Part shown: piece after piece, positions 45,172 to 54,655 of the stretch
How the letters are laid out: the number at the start of each line of letters is the position of its first letter
Numbering within the stretch: position 1 is the stretch's first letter
Assembly: GCF_014205845.1 (NCBI RefSeq)
Contig: NZ_JACHCR010000001.1
Span: 248,001 to 312,000, forward strand
Reading direction: 5' to 3'
Length of the DNA: 64,000 nucleotides
Source: Mucilaginibacter cryoferens
GTDB lineage: Bacteria; Bacteroidota; Bacteroidia; Sphingobacteriales; Sphingobacteriaceae
Position numbers and translations under genes: made by a program
The notes under the pieces: generated by a model
Told to the model about the DNA's origin: nothing
Database searches by the model: none
What the model saw: only the letters and a program-made list of their open reading frames with translations

Positions 45172-46324
45172 GTTGGGTAAATACTATCTGTTTATAATCA
45201 TCTTTTTCATACAGAATGCCGATATGCCTTTTGTCAACCGGTACCAGGTCTGAGTAAGCACTGAAATCGCCCTGGTAACCTGCAGGAGATTTTGCTATAA
45301 CATCATTTTGTTTCCAGGTTTTGCCTTCATCAAAACTAATGCGCAGGGTAAGATTATCCCGGTGCAAAGTATCGGCATCATTACAAACGGCCAATATTGC
45401 TTTGCCCTTGCTTTTACCCACATTTAAAATACTGCCCTGGCAAATAGGATCTGGCAAATGGGCATCAAAATAAGTGGTATCCCAGGTTTGCCCGCCATTA
45501 CTGCTTACAGCAATTATCCTTTGTTTTATATTACCCAACTGGTTACGAATATTCATCATTAGCTTATTACCGGCAAGTTCAACAGCCATATTTTCGTTGG
45601 CACCAGGCATATTAACTTCATCGCTTAGCTTAAATGTTTGGCCATGATCATCTGTATAGTAGCCAAAAGCACGGCCATCTGCGTAATGTTTTTGCGGTTC
45701 GCCAGCCGAGTGGTTGGCTGCTACGTAAATGCGGCCTTTGTATTTGCCGGCTGCCAGTTGTATGGCATGGCCCGGGGTATTGGCATAACTGCGCCAGTCT
45801 TCTTTAAAATTATAGGCACTGTTTACCTGCGGTTGCTTAGGCTTGTGTACCTGCAACGTAATATTTACCGGGGCCGCCCAGGTTAAGCCATTATCGGTTG
45901 ATGTTTTATACCATACTTCGCGCAGCCCTTTCCCCTTGCGCACCATATTTTCGGAAGCGTTGCCTGTATTATAAAACAGAAACAATCGTCCTTTAGGATA
46001 TGCCGGATCGGTGCTATCAACCACCGGGGCGGCGTTACCAGTTTGCAGCGTATCATTAGAAGCCACCACCTGTAGCCCTCCCCAGTGTTTTCCGCCATCG
46101 CTGCTTCGTTTCAGCACTATCTGAATATTGCCAAAATCGCCGCCGCCGTTTACCCTGCCTTCGGCAAAGGCGAGCAGGTCGCCATTGGGAGCTTTAGTAA
46201 TGGCCGGTATTCTGAATGACCGGTATCCGTCAAACCCTGATTTAAAAACTGCTACTTCCTGCTGTTGCGCGTAAACGGCCGTAACAAGCAGGTTGATCAA
46301 TATATAGGTAGTTAATTTTTTCAT
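45161..46324 (-). CDS. sialidase (GH33)
   Basis: A 387-residue secreted exo-sialidase. A signal peptide ends at V-Y-A-Q (residue 20). The catalytic arginine motif F-R-I-P is at 37-40, four Asp-boxes (S-x-D-x-G-x-x-W form) lie at 74-81, 142-149, 274-281 and 330-337, and the nucleophile Tyr357 is in S-A-Y-S-D. Sialidases release terminal sialic acid from glycoconjugates. The ATG at 46324 is chosen because it puts the signal peptide at the N-terminus; an earlier start would overlap the epimerase gene. It lies 2 bp after that gene's stop and overlaps the hexosaminidase gene by 11 bp. Confidence 0.93.
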   Translation of the reverse strand: MKKLTTYILINLLVTAVYAQQQEVAVFKSGFDGYRSFRIPAITKAPNGDLLAFAEGRVNGGGDFGNIQIVLKRSSDGGKHWGGLQVVASNDTLQTGNAAPVVDSTDPAYPKGRLFLFYNTGNASENMVRKGKGLREVWYKTSTDNGLTWAAPVNITLQVHKPKQPQVNSAYNFKEDWRSYANTPGHAIQLAAGKYKGRIYVAANHSAGEPQKHYADGRAFGYYTDDHGQTFKLSDEVNMPGANENMAVELAGNKLMMNIRNQLGNIKQRIIAVSSNGGQTWDTTYFDAHLPDPICQGSILNVGKSKGKAILAVCNDADTLHRDNLTLRISFDEGKTWKQNDVIAKSPAGYQGDFSAYSDLVPVDKRHIGILYEKDDYKQIVFTQHGW

Positions 46325-46326
46325 TA

Positions 46327-47505
46327 CTATATTATCTGTTTTAATAATTGCATACAATACCATTCCTGGCGCGGTAAATGAAAAGGCCCCTTAAATAAAT
46401 TGCCTTTAGCGGTTTGTGCGATACTGCCATCCTTGTGCAGGTAGCCAAACCATTCGCCGTTTACCGGATCATGAAATTTGCTGTAAGCATAATCATGCAC
46501 CATTTTGTGCCAACTGGCATATTTTGGGTTACCGGTAAGTGTATAAGCCAGCAAGGTGGCTATAATTACCTCGTTATGCGGCCACCAAAATTTCATATCC
46601 TGCCAGTACTCCTGTACCGGTTTATCATAAACATCTCGGTAGTACAAAATACCGCCATGTTCTTTATCCCATCCCCGCTCCCACATATAATCAAGCATGG
46701 TGCAACCCAATTCAATCAGGCGCGCGTCATTGTTACGATATTTGGCTTCGTGCAAAATAAACCAGGCACCTTCTATAGCATGACCCGGGTTTAATGTCCT
46801 CCCATCAACATGATCAATAATGCTTCCATCTGGTGCAACCTGTTCCATTACGCATTTAATATCATGTTTCACAAAATCGGTTTCAATTTCTTGTATCCAT
46901 TTGGTGATATACCCATCGCATCTATCATCACCTATGGTTTCCCGCAATTGCTGGGCCGTATTGATCATAATCATGGGCACGCCAATTCCCTTTGAAGGGC
47001 GGGTTGACGTAAATTTAGCCGGAAGTAAACCGGGAATCGTAGCATATTCAATGCATTTGCCAAACAAATCCCTTGCTTTTTGAGCAATACCCTCGTCGCC
47101 AGAAGCCCGTGCATAAGCCGCCATAGCAATCACCGCAAATGTTTCTGAGAAATAGTAACGTCGCTTGCGTATCGGGCTCCCATCACGGGTTACGTGAAAA
47201 AACATCTGCCCATCGGTATCAAAGCAATGATCAAGTAAAAAGTTAATACCTGTAAGCGAGCCATCCAGCCACTCCTGCCGCGGCTCTACCGTATTATATA
47301 AGGTGGCCAGCAGCCATGCAGCCCTACCCTGTATCCATACGGCCTTATCATCGTCAATTAAACTACCGTCCTCATCACGCATAAGCAGGTAACCTCCATA
47401 TTGTTCATCAATACTACGGGGGAACCAAAAAGGGACAGTATCCTGCAGCAACTGCTGCTCGTAAAATGTTTTTAATGTGTTTAGATCGGTATCAGTATAA
47501 CTCAT
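46327..47505 (-). CDS. N-acylglucosamine 2-epimerase (AGE)
   Basis: A 392-residue AGE-family epimerase. It has D-E-Q-Y-G-G-Y at 33-39, K-A-V-W-I-Q-G-R-A-A-W at 54-64, and later G-H-A-I-E-G-A-W and W-W-P-H-N-E. It is cytoplasmic and converts ManNAc to GlcNAc, which is the route taken by Bacteroidota nan pathways in place of NanK/NanE phosphorylation. It follows the esterase gene after 10 bp. I start at the ATG at 47505; an upstream start would add 12 residues with an odd basic-Cys sequence. A GlcNAc kinase is not encoded here and must lie elsewhere. Confidence 0.92.
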   Translation of the reverse strand: MSYTDTDLNTLKTFYEQQLLQDTVPFWFPRSIDEQYGGYLLMRDEDGSLIDDDKAVWIQGRAAWLLATLYNTVEPRQEWLDGSLTGINFLLDHCFDTDGQMFFHVTRDGSPIRKRRYYFSETFAVIAMAAYARASGDEGIAQKARDLFGKCIEYATIPGLLPAKFTSTRPSKGIGVPMIMINTAQQLRETIGDDRCDGYITKWIQEIETDFVKHDIKCVMEQVAPDGSIIDHVDGRTLNPGHAIEGAWFILHEAKYRNNDARLIELGCTMLDYMWERGWDKEHGGILYYRDVYDKPVQEYWQDMKFWWPHNEVIIATLLAYTLTGNPKYASWHKMVHDYAYSKFHDPVNGEWFGYLHKDGSIAQTAKGNLFKGPFHLPRQEWYCMQLLKQII

Positions 47506-47515
47506 TTTTGTAGAT

Positions 47516-49624
47516 TTAATAAAACACGTTTTCCTTTTCATGCAGTTGCATGGTAAATGTTGGAGCGGGCAACCCCGCTTCGTTAATTAAATTAGCCCTG
47601 CTAAATGGCTGCATAGCGTAATTGATGGCTTTTATGCTTTCACCCACCGGAACGGTGAGATACACTTTGCTCCCTTTAATGGAGGCAGCTGTTAAAATGC
47701 TTTGCCCTTTATTATTAACCAGTTCAAAACCAATCAATGGCTTGCTACCTGCCGTTTTTAACTGCTGCGCAAATACAAAAGACACTATGATATGATCATT
47801 GGTTTTGCGGGCCATTGTTGGCTCGGGCCCATTGGCTTTAACAGCCTGGTGATAGGTGTAACGCGCTGCCAGCAAGGCAAGCCTTTCTCCTATTTCCCGT
47901 TTCCTGGTTGGGTGCACGTTCAACGAATCGCCCAGATCAAAACTTACTGCCATTTGGGTACCGGGTATCTTTTTTTGCAGCTTACGCTGAGCATCCCTGA
48001 AAACCGGCCACGAAGGCCTGTTGATGCCCGATAGTTGTACGGTATAAAAAGGTAAATCATATCCCCATTTTTGCCGCCAGCTACTAACCAGCGTTGTAAA
48101 AAGATGAGTATAAAGTTCAACGTTATGTGTGTTGCTTTCGCCCTGGTACCATACCACGCCTTTTATCGGAAAACGGGTGAGTGGATCAATGGCGGCTTCG
48201 TAGTTATAGCAGGGCTCATAAGTGTGTCGCTGCTTTAAATTGGTGGTATTTTTTAGGTTAATGGCCTCCCTATCTCTGCAAAACTGCATTTCATAATCCG
48301 AGGTACGCCAATTGTTAAGCATATCAACCAACTGATCGTCCTGCTCCATCATATACCTGTCTATCCATGATTCTGTTGGCGAACCGCCAACCGCCACTTC
48401 AATTAAACCAACAGGTACCCCTGCATCCCTGGTTATTTTTTGACCGAAGTAATAGGCTATTGCCGAAAAGTCGGCCACGGAACTGCTGTCACAGGCTTTC
48501 CAGGTACCAGAAAAAAATGTCAGCTTATTAGCTTTAGCCAAACTAACCGAATCCCAGGTTACCTGGTCGGTTTCTGCCTGCAAATTAAGCTTATACAGAT
48601 GCAGGTTTGTATTCTTCTCTGCCGTTTTCATGGCAGCGCTTGCCCCTGCCGAACGGTTTAAGGGGAAATACATATTAGACTGCCCGGCACAAAGCCAAAC
48701 ATCACCCAATAAAATATTGTTAATGGTAATACTGGTGTCTTTAGCAGTAACCTTCATTTGAAAAGGACCTCCTGCTTTTGATGCAGGCAACATCACCTTC
48801 CATTCGCCATTTTCATTAACCTTTACTTTTGCAATGATCCCTTTAAATGTAACGCCAATTATATCGCCGGCATTGGCTTTACCATATACTGGGATGGGCC
48901 GATCGCGCTGTAATACCATTTGATCGGCAAATACGGCGGGTAATTTTAAGCCTCCGTAATTCCCGGTAAGCTTTCTGTAAACGGTTTCGGCCAAAATTAG
49001 TGCACCTTCTTTATCCGGGTGCAAATTATCAGCAAAAAGGTTAGGCCGGTTATAAAGCGGTTCGTGAAAATCCATTAGACCGGTATTATTTGCCCTGGCA
49101 ATAAGCGGGATGAGGTTTTGAATTTGCCCATACCACTCCCTTGTGCCCGATTTAAACCTCGGGTGCCCGCTGAAGATGGGGCTTAGCCTACATATAAATA
49201 TATGCACATGCGGGTTTGCCTTCCTTATGGTGTCAATAAGCCATGCATAATCAGCTTCAAAATTTTGCTTAAAATCGGGCCAGTCCCGTGGGTCGGTATC
49301 GTTCAGCCCAAGGTGAATAATGGCTATATCGGGCTTGGAGGCTATTAAACCGGTAAATTCGGCAGTTTTGAAATAAGGATTGTGCCCTTTTTTTATTAAA
49401 GTAGCACCACTATGCCCCCAATTTGATACGCTATATGGGGTTCCTAATAGTTGTTGCAATTGGGCAGGATAGCTCTCCTGCGCAGGTTTAGCCAAACCAT
49501 AACCGTACGTTACCGAATTACCAACACAAGCCACTTTAATAACCCCATTTTGGCCATATAGCTGTTTTACCTGAATTGATAAAGTAAGCAGCAGTAATAT
49601 CCAATACTTGTTTTTAAATTTCAT
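47516..49624 (-). CDS. sialate O-acetylesterase with N-terminal SGNH domain
   Basis: A 702-residue secreted protein with a signal peptide ending near Q-L-Y-G-Q (residue 25). The N-terminal SGNH domain has G-N-S at 35-37, G-L-N-D at 106-109 and D199-N-L-H202. The C-terminal sialate O-acetylesterase domain (about 228-640) has C-A-G-Q-S-N-M and V-V-W-Y-Q-G-E-S-N. Sialate O-acetylesterases strip 9-O-acetyl groups that block sialidase and lyase. The double esterase suggests that O-acetylated glycans, such as mucins, are used. It follows the transporter gene after 24 bp. Confidence 0.92.
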   Translation of the reverse strand: MKFKNKYWILLLLTLSIQVKQLYGQNGVIKVACVGNSVTYGYGLAKPAQESYPAQLQQLLGTPYSVSNWGHSGATLIKKGHNPYFKTAEFTGLIASKPDIAIIHLGLNDTDPRDWPDFKQNFEADYAWLIDTIRKANPHVHIFICRLSPIFSGHPRFKSGTREWYGQIQNLIPLIARANNTGLMDFHEPLYNRPNLFADNLHPDKEGALILAETVYRKLTGNYGGLKLPAVFADQMVLQRDRPIPVYGKANAGDIIGVTFKGIIAKVKVNENGEWKVMLPASKAGGPFQMKVTAKDTSITINNILLGDVWLCAGQSNMYFPLNRSAGASAAMKTAEKNTNLHLYKLNLQAETDQVTWDSVSLAKANKLTFFSGTWKACDSSSVADFSAIAYYFGQKITRDAGVPVGLIEVAVGGSPTESWIDRYMMEQDDQLVDMLNNWRTSDYEMQFCRDREAINLKNTTNLKQRHTYEPCYNYEAAIDPLTRFPIKGVVWYQGESNTHNVELYTHLFTTLVSSWRQKWGYDLPFYTVQLSGINRPSWPVFRDAQRKLQKKIPGTQMAVSFDLGDSLNVHPTRKREIGERLALLAARYTYHQAVKANGPEPTMARKTNDHIIVSFVFAQQLKTAGSKPLIGFELVNNKGQSILTAASIKGSKVYLTVPVGESIKAINYAMQPFSRANLINEAGLPAPTFTMQLHEKENVFY

Positions 49625-49648
49625 CTGTTTTTTTGGAATAAAATAAAA

Positions 49649-50890
49649 TCAGGCATCCACGTATTCATCATGTACCGGCCGCAAAAAATAAAGCTGTATT
49701 GCCAGGGCAACCACAACCACAATCGCCAGCATCGCAAAATCACTGCCCAGGTTTCCGGCATCTGATGATTTGCCTAAACTATCGGTTATGAATGCACCAA
49801 AAAAAACGCCCGTCATGTTCATGATACCGTAAGCGGTTGCCCGGTACTTTGCCGAAACAAACTGACACAGGATAGGCATGTTATTGGCATCGAACATGCC
49901 AAAGCCCAGCCCGAAGCAAACACCGGCACCCAGTACATATATAAGCGAGTGGCCAAAACCCATCAGTAACAAGGCGGGAATTGTAAAAGCCAGGCCAATG
50001 GCGCTTGTAAACACCCTGCCTCTTTTATTAACCTGCGCCCACCTGTCTGATAATAACCCGCCCATGATTACGCCGATAAAAGAGGAAGCGGCAATAGTTA
50101 TAGTGGATAACGGACCGGCAGTAGCCATAGGGATGTGCAAATTTTGGGCAAAGAGTGTAGGCAGCCAATTTTTGGTAGCCCAACCCGGTAAACTGGATAC
50201 GGCAAAGTAAAACAGGATTACCCAAAACGCCCTGTTACTTAACAACGTACCCAAGCCCTTAAACAGGTTAATGCCTGGTTTAGCCCGATGCACTATCTTG
50301 AGTGTTTTATCGGCAGTTTTATCTTTCTCCCTTAAAAACAGGATGAGTATGCCCGAATAGATCATCCCTACAACACCAAATGATTGAAAAGTAGCCTGCC
50401 ACGAAAAAGCGGCAGCAGCAGTAGCTCCAAAACCGCCCAGGGCTTGCCCTACATATAAACCGGTCATATGTACACCTACAGCAAGGGATCGCGATTTTGT
50501 AGTATGAAAATCAGCGATCAACGACAAGCCCGCCGGAATATACAAGGCCTCACTAATGCCCATTATAGCCCGCAGGATATAAAGCTGATTAAATGTGGTT
50601 GCATATCCCATGGCAAATGTTACGCCCGACCAAACGAATAAACTATAAACAATTAACCATTTGCGGTTCAACCTATCGGCAATGATTCCCGAAATGGGGC
50701 TCATCAGGCCATAGATCCATAGGAATACAGCCATCAGGTAACCAAAGTTGGTAGCCGATTTCAATTCGGCGATATCTATTTGCATAGCCGGTTTCATAAC
50801 CGATAGCATTTGCCTGTCCATATAATTGAGCAGGGCTACTACCCATAACAGGGCAACCAATATCCAGGGGTAATTTTTTCCTTCTTTCAT
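49649..50890 (-). CDS. MFS transporter, sialic-acid or hexuronate type (ACS family)
   Basis: A 413-residue MFS protein with 12 transmembrane segments. The N-terminus reads L-L-N-Y-M-D-R-Q-M-L-S, typical of the anion:cation symporter (ACS) family that includes ExuT and SiaT-like carriers. It overlaps the mutarotase gene by four bases (ATGA) and lies inside the sialic-acid operon, so N-acetylneuraminate is the inferred cargo, carried from periplasm to cytoplasm. Confidence 0.85.
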   Translation of the reverse strand: MKEGKNYPWILVALLWVVALLNYMDRQMLSVMKPAMQIDIAELKSATNFGYLMAVFLWIYGLMSPISGIIADRLNRKWLIVYSLFVWSGVTFAMGYATTFNQLYILRAIMGISEALYIPAGLSLIADFHTTKSRSLAVGVHMTGLYVGQALGGFGATAAAAFSWQATFQSFGVVGMIYSGILILFLREKDKTADKTLKIVHRAKPGINLFKGLGTLLSNRAFWVILFYFAVSSLPGWATKNWLPTLFAQNLHIPMATAGPLSTITIAASSFIGVIMGGLLSDRWAQVNKRGRVFTSAIGLAFTIPALLLMGFGHSLIYVLGAGVCFGLGFGMFDANNMPILCQFVSAKYRATAYGIMNMTGVFFGAFITDSLGKSSDAGNLGSDFAMLAIVVVVALAIQLYFLRPVHDEYVDA

Positions 50891-52080
50891 TTAGTTTTGA
50901 GTTTCCCCATGCTGATGGCTGCTGAACGAATACCTGGTTTTATTTCGCCTCCGGGAATAAATATTTCATTATCCCATTTTACCGCGGTAGTAGTTACCTG
51001 CCCATAAAAAGGCAGTTCGCCAACTTTTTTCCAGGTGTAATTAAGGGTATTAAACAGGTAAACATCCTTACTAAAACCCCGGTGATTATTCAGCAGCGTT
51101 AATTTCTGTTGCTGTAACTGCTGCTTTTCTTCTTCGGTACCGGCCTTGGCAATAAGCGCGTTGTACGTTTCTATCTGGTGAAAAACATCTCCTTTATCGC
51201 CACCAATCAGCAGTATCTCATGCATACCACTGGCTATGGCTGTTGCAGCCGACATATTGGTTATATGTTTGCCATCGCCCACGTTACCCAGTTTAATCCA
51301 TTTATTATACAGCGGATCATAGCAAAAAGTGTAACCATGCAAGGCACTTATGCCCAACGCGGTACTACTTCGGCCGCCAATAACGTAGATACAGGGATAT
51401 TTGCCGTTAGATTGGGTAACTGCAACAGAATGAGACATGGCGGCAGGCAAAGCTGCAAAAACTTTCCATCTTGCCTTTTTATCAGCCATATTAAGGGTAA
51501 AGCATTTGGCCGATGGCTTACCTTCACTCTCGCCGCCAATTAAATAAATCACCTGCCCAATACTGCTCATGCAGGCATTGGCAACAGGTATTGGTAACGA
51601 TGGCAGATCGGTTAAAACAACGTCTTGCTTATTAATATCCCAACTCATCATAAAAACCCGGGTACTTCCCGGTTCCTTTTCGGTTTCTCCGCCCACACAT
51701 ATAACACCCTGAGGTATGGTAGTACTTGCCCCGTAAGCTATCTTTTGCAACAGTTGGTTTGTTTTGGGCTTAAGCCAGGTAAAAACATCGCCTTTTGTTT
51801 TTTGCAACACATAAACATCATCATAATGGAGCTTTTTACCACCTTGCCAGGGCATGGCGCCATCTGCAAAATTTGAACCGCCTGCAACAATTAAAACGCC
51901 ATTGCTTAGCCCGGTGAAAACACCGGCCAGGCCTAACTGCTTAGCCATACCCGGTGCAGCGGGTATCTGCAAGGGTGCAGACCATACTATTCTTTCCGAA
52001 CTTTTATTTTGTGCCATAAGATTACCTGGCGTTAACGCTATACTGCCTGTCATTAAAAGTAGATAGATTACGAATTTCAT
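50887..52080 (-). CDS. nanM: N-acetylneuraminate mutarotase/epimerase, kelch-type (NanM)
   Basis: A 397-residue exported kelch-repeat beta-propeller protein with a signal peptide (L-M-A-Q near residue 24) and repeats such as V-A-G-G-S-N and L-I-G-G-E-S-E. This is the cyclically permuted kelch/NanM family. NanM accelerates the alpha-to-beta anomer conversion of free sialic acid, favouring uptake. The stop overlaps the start of the transporter gene by four bases, and it follows the lyase gene after 3 bp. Confidence 0.88.
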   Translation of the reverse strand: MKFVIYLLLMTGSIALTPGNLMAQNKSSERIVWSAPLQIPAAPGMAKQLGLAGVFTGLSNGVLIVAGGSNFADGAMPWQGGKKLHYDDVYVLQKTKGDVFTWLKPKTNQLLQKIAYGASTTIPQGVICVGGETEKEPGSTRVFMMSWDINKQDVVLTDLPSLPIPVANACMSSIGQVIYLIGGESEGKPSAKCFTLNMADKKARWKVFAALPAAMSHSVAVTQSNGKYPCIYVIGGRSSTALGISALHGYTFCYDPLYNKWIKLGNVGDGKHITNMSAATAIASGMHEILLIGGDKGDVFHQIETYNALIAKAGTEEEKQQLQQQKLTLLNNHRGFSKDVYLFNTLNYTWKKVGELPFYGQVTTTAVKWDNEIFIPGGEIKPGIRSAAISMGKLKTK

Positions 52081-52083
52081 TTT

Positions 52084-53022
52084 TTAAAGGCTTGCAGCGG
52101 GTGCAACAGACTTAAAACCGTCAAAACCCAGTTCAGAAACGTCTAATTTAAAGTTTTCAAACTGATCTGCAGTCATATTGGCAACGGGCAATCTAAATTC
52201 ACCACAATCAACTCCAACCAATTTCATATAAGCCTTACCTGTAGCAATACCTCCGTATTTGCCCAACAGACGAATCATATCTATTGACTTTTGCTGAAGC
52301 TGCTGCGCTTTGCCAAAATTGTTATCATCAAAAGCAGCTATCATCTGGTAATATAAAGGGGCCGCATAGTTAAATGTACTGCCAACTGCACCTTTGGTAC
52401 CCAAGGCAAGCGCCGAAAGCATATTTTCATCTCGCCCCCAAAGCATATCATATTTACCGTTTTTAAAACTGATGCAGCTCTGAAAATCCATAAAATCCTC
52501 GTGGGTATATTTAATGCCGGCCAGGTTATCAATTTTGCCATCCAATGCTTTTAGCAACTCAAACATAGAGAAGTTGCCCCCCGTTAGTACCGGTATATGG
52601 TAATAATAAAATGGCATGTTTGGCACAGCCGATGCCACCGCTATACAGCTATTTGCCAATATACTAACATTTGCCGGCTTAAAGTAAAATGGCGATGTTA
52701 ACGAAACCGCGTATAAACCAGCCTCCTGCGCATGCCTGGCCAGGTCTATACAATCGGCCAGGCAGGTGCCGCCTAAAAAGGCCATCACTTTAAAATCAGG
52801 GTCGTGGTTGGATGCTTTGGCCCAGGCTTCGGCAATCAGTTTCTTCTCGCTTAAGGTTAACGATACCCCTTCGCCGGTTGAGCCATTGATGAACGCACCG
52901 GTAACACCGTTGTGTTTTAAAAATGCGTAATAAGCAGGGATAATATCCAGATCCAGTTCGCCTTTACCATTTAATGGTGCGAAAGGCGCACTGATCAATC
53001 CTTGTAGGTGTTCGATTTTCAT
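52084..53022 (-). CDS. nanA: N-acetylneuraminate lyase
   Basis: A 312-residue class I aldolase of the DHDPS/NAL family. G-S-T-G-E-G is at 47-52, the catalytic Tyr141 is in F-Y-Y-Y-H-I-P, and the Schiff-base Lys171 is in G-I-K-Y-T-H-E. The G-S-T-G-E motif and its place next to nanM, the AGE epimerase and sialidase favour sialic acid over DHDPS activity. It cleaves Neu5Ac to ManNAc and pyruvate in the cytoplasm. It is 72 bp after the susD stop and starts the catabolic part of the operon, beyond an 11-bp hairpin. Confidence 0.92.
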   Translation of the reverse strand: MKIEHLQGLISAPFAPLNGKGELDLDIIPAYYAFLKHNGVTGAFINGSTGEGVSLTLSEKKLIAEAWAKASNHDPDFKVMAFLGGTCLADCIDLARHAQEAGLYAVSLTSPFYFKPANVSILANSCIAVASAVPNMPFYYYHIPVLTGGNFSMFELLKALDGKIDNLAGIKYTHEDFMDFQSCISFKNGKYDMLWGRDENMLSALALGTKGAVGSTFNYAAPLYYQMIAAFDDNNFGKAQQLQQKSIDMIRLLGKYGGIATGKAYMKLVGVDCGEFRLPVANMTADQFENFKLDVSELGFDGFKSVAPAASL

Positions 53023-53045
53023 GTATGTTTTATAAGTAAGAAATA

Positions 53046-53073
53046 TTAACCGGGAGATGATACTCCCGGTTAA
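53046..53073 (-). terminator. 11-bp hairpin between susD and nanA
   Basis: Perfect stem TTAACCGGGAG and its complement with a 6-nt loop in the gap between the uptake genes and the catabolic genes. No T-run follows on the minus strand. It probably lowers read-through or protects the susCD transcript 3' end rather than ending transcription fully. Confidence 0.5.
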
Positions 53074-53093
53074 ATAGTAATAATTATTATTTG

Positions 53094-54638
53094 TTAAAAA
53101 GAAGAATAGCCCGCGGTTTGCACCAGCAACCTGTTATTGGTTAATGTGGTACGGTCTATAGGCCAAAACAACGCGTAAGCCTGCGATGGCAGCAATGTGG
53201 TATGCTCAAACACAAAGCTATCGCCCGCCCTGCGCAGATCGTACCAGCGCTTACCTTCAAATACAAACTCAAAGAAACGCTCCTGTAATATTGCTTCCAC
53301 AGGTTTTGCATCCACCGCCTGGTTAGGAAATCCCTGTAAGGCGGCATTATAATTAGTGCCAAAAGCCCTTGTCCGCACCTGGTTAAGTTCTGTTACCGGC
53401 GATTCGCCTAATATCACTTTCGCCTCTGCCATCATCAGGAGCAGATCGGCATAGCGATAAATAGGAAAGTCGTTAGTAATAAGCCTGGCACCTGCGTTTT
53501 GCTCGCCCTGGTACTTATCTGTAAAGCAGCCGGCAATTTTGAAAGTGCCATCAGCTAATTTTTGATAGGCCGGCTGCATACTAGTCAGTTTACGGCTATC
53601 CTTATCATCAAACACTCTGAAAGCGGCTATCCTTACAGGCGCTCTGAGCAAGCCACCCCAGTTGTCTGTAATTGGCGAAAACTGACGATTGGCCAATGAG
53701 TCGTAAAAATTGGAGATCAACCCGCTCTGCGGTACAAAACTGCTTTGCACAAAAGACATGGTAGCCTCATTAAGCTGGTAATGGCTTACAAATATCATTT
53801 CGGCATTGCCTTTGGTAGTTGTAGCAAATACATCGCTGTATTTAGGCAGCAATTGCAGGGCCGGTACATTGGTTTGTATGTCGGCTAAGGCAGCCTTAGC
53901 GGTAGTTGCGTCTGCCGAGCCACCGCTGCGGTTAGCTGTCCATAAATAAACATCGGCTTTAAGCATTAGCGTTGCTGATTTTGACCAATATGACTTCAGA
54001 TTCCTGAAAGTGTAATCCGTACCAAAACTTGCAACCGACTTATCAATATCGGCTTTGATGAGGGTCATTACATCAGCTGCCGGAGAGGCCGCCTTAGCCA
54101 GGTTAGATATATTAAGTGTAGAACCGGAGGTAGGGTCGGTTTGTATGATAACACTACCCCAGCTACGGTAAAGCTGGTAATAATAAAATGCACGCATACC
54201 ATACGCAATACCCAGGTAATAGTTTTTATTTGCTGCTGTTACAATAGCAGTACTGTTTAACTTACCAATTAGCAGGTTAAGCTGATTAATATTGTTGTAG
54301 AAGCCGCCGAAGCTACTTACACCCGGGTTGTCGAGGTTCAGATTTTGTGTCCACAAACGTTCAAGGCCCTGGGTAGCTTCACCAGTAAAGGAGCCATTGG
54401 TTCCTGGATCTGTCCCGAAGATATCTGCACGCATTTCGCCCAAAGTCTGGAAAGCGGCGTTATTGGATCTGAATTGGGCATGTACACCGGCTACAAAAGA
54501 ATCAAACTGATCGGAGGTTTTCCAGAAATTGCCATCGGTAACGCTGCTTACCGGGGCAAGGTCCAGCTGTTTGCGGCAGGAACTTGCAAATACCAGGATC
54601 AATAATCCCGATAAAATAATGTATGAATATTTTTTCAT
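53094..54638 (-). CDS. SusD/RagB-family lipoprotein (sialoglycan binding)
   Basis: A 514-residue SusD partner of the receptor at 54656. The lipoprotein acceptor Cys is residue 21 (F-A-S-S-C-R-K). It shows the SusD N-terminal region with G-M-R-A-F-Y-Y-Y-Q-L-Y near 150, and a C-terminal E-F-V-F-E-G-K-R-W-Y-D-L-R motif. Sialic acid or sialoglycan capture at the cell surface is inferred from the operon, comparable to NanU of Tannerella and Bacteroides. It starts 17 bp after the susC stop. Confidence 0.92.
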   Translation of the reverse strand: MKKYSYIILSGLLILVFASSCRKQLDLAPVSSVTDGNFWKTSDQFDSFVAGVHAQFRSNNAAFQTLGEMRADIFGTDPGTNGSFTGEATQGLERLWTQNLNLDNPGVSSFGGFYNNINQLNLLIGKLNSTAIVTAANKNYYLGIAYGMRAFYYYQLYRSWGSVIIQTDPTSGSTLNISNLAKAASPAADVMTLIKADIDKSVASFGTDYTFRNLKSYWSKSATLMLKADVYLWTANRSGGSADATTAKAALADIQTNVPALQLLPKYSDVFATTTKGNAEMIFVSHYQLNEATMSFVQSSFVPQSGLISNFYDSLANRQFSPITDNWGGLLRAPVRIAAFRVFDDKDSRKLTSMQPAYQKLADGTFKIAGCFTDKYQGEQNAGARLITNDFPIYRYADLLLMMAEAKVILGESPVTELNQVRTRAFGTNYNAALQGFPNQAVDAKPVEAILQERFFEFVFEGKRWYDLRRAGDSFVFEHTTLLPSQAYALFWPIDRTTLTNNRLLVQTAGYSSF

Positions 54639-54655
54639 TTTAAATGCTTTTTAAA

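Noticed and set aside
52084..53022. Dihydrodipicolinate synthase instead of neuraminate lyase
   Set aside because: The gene lies in an operon with mutarotase, AGE epimerase and sialidase, and its G-S-T-G-E-G and Y-Y-H-I-P features fit the neuraminate lyase branch better.
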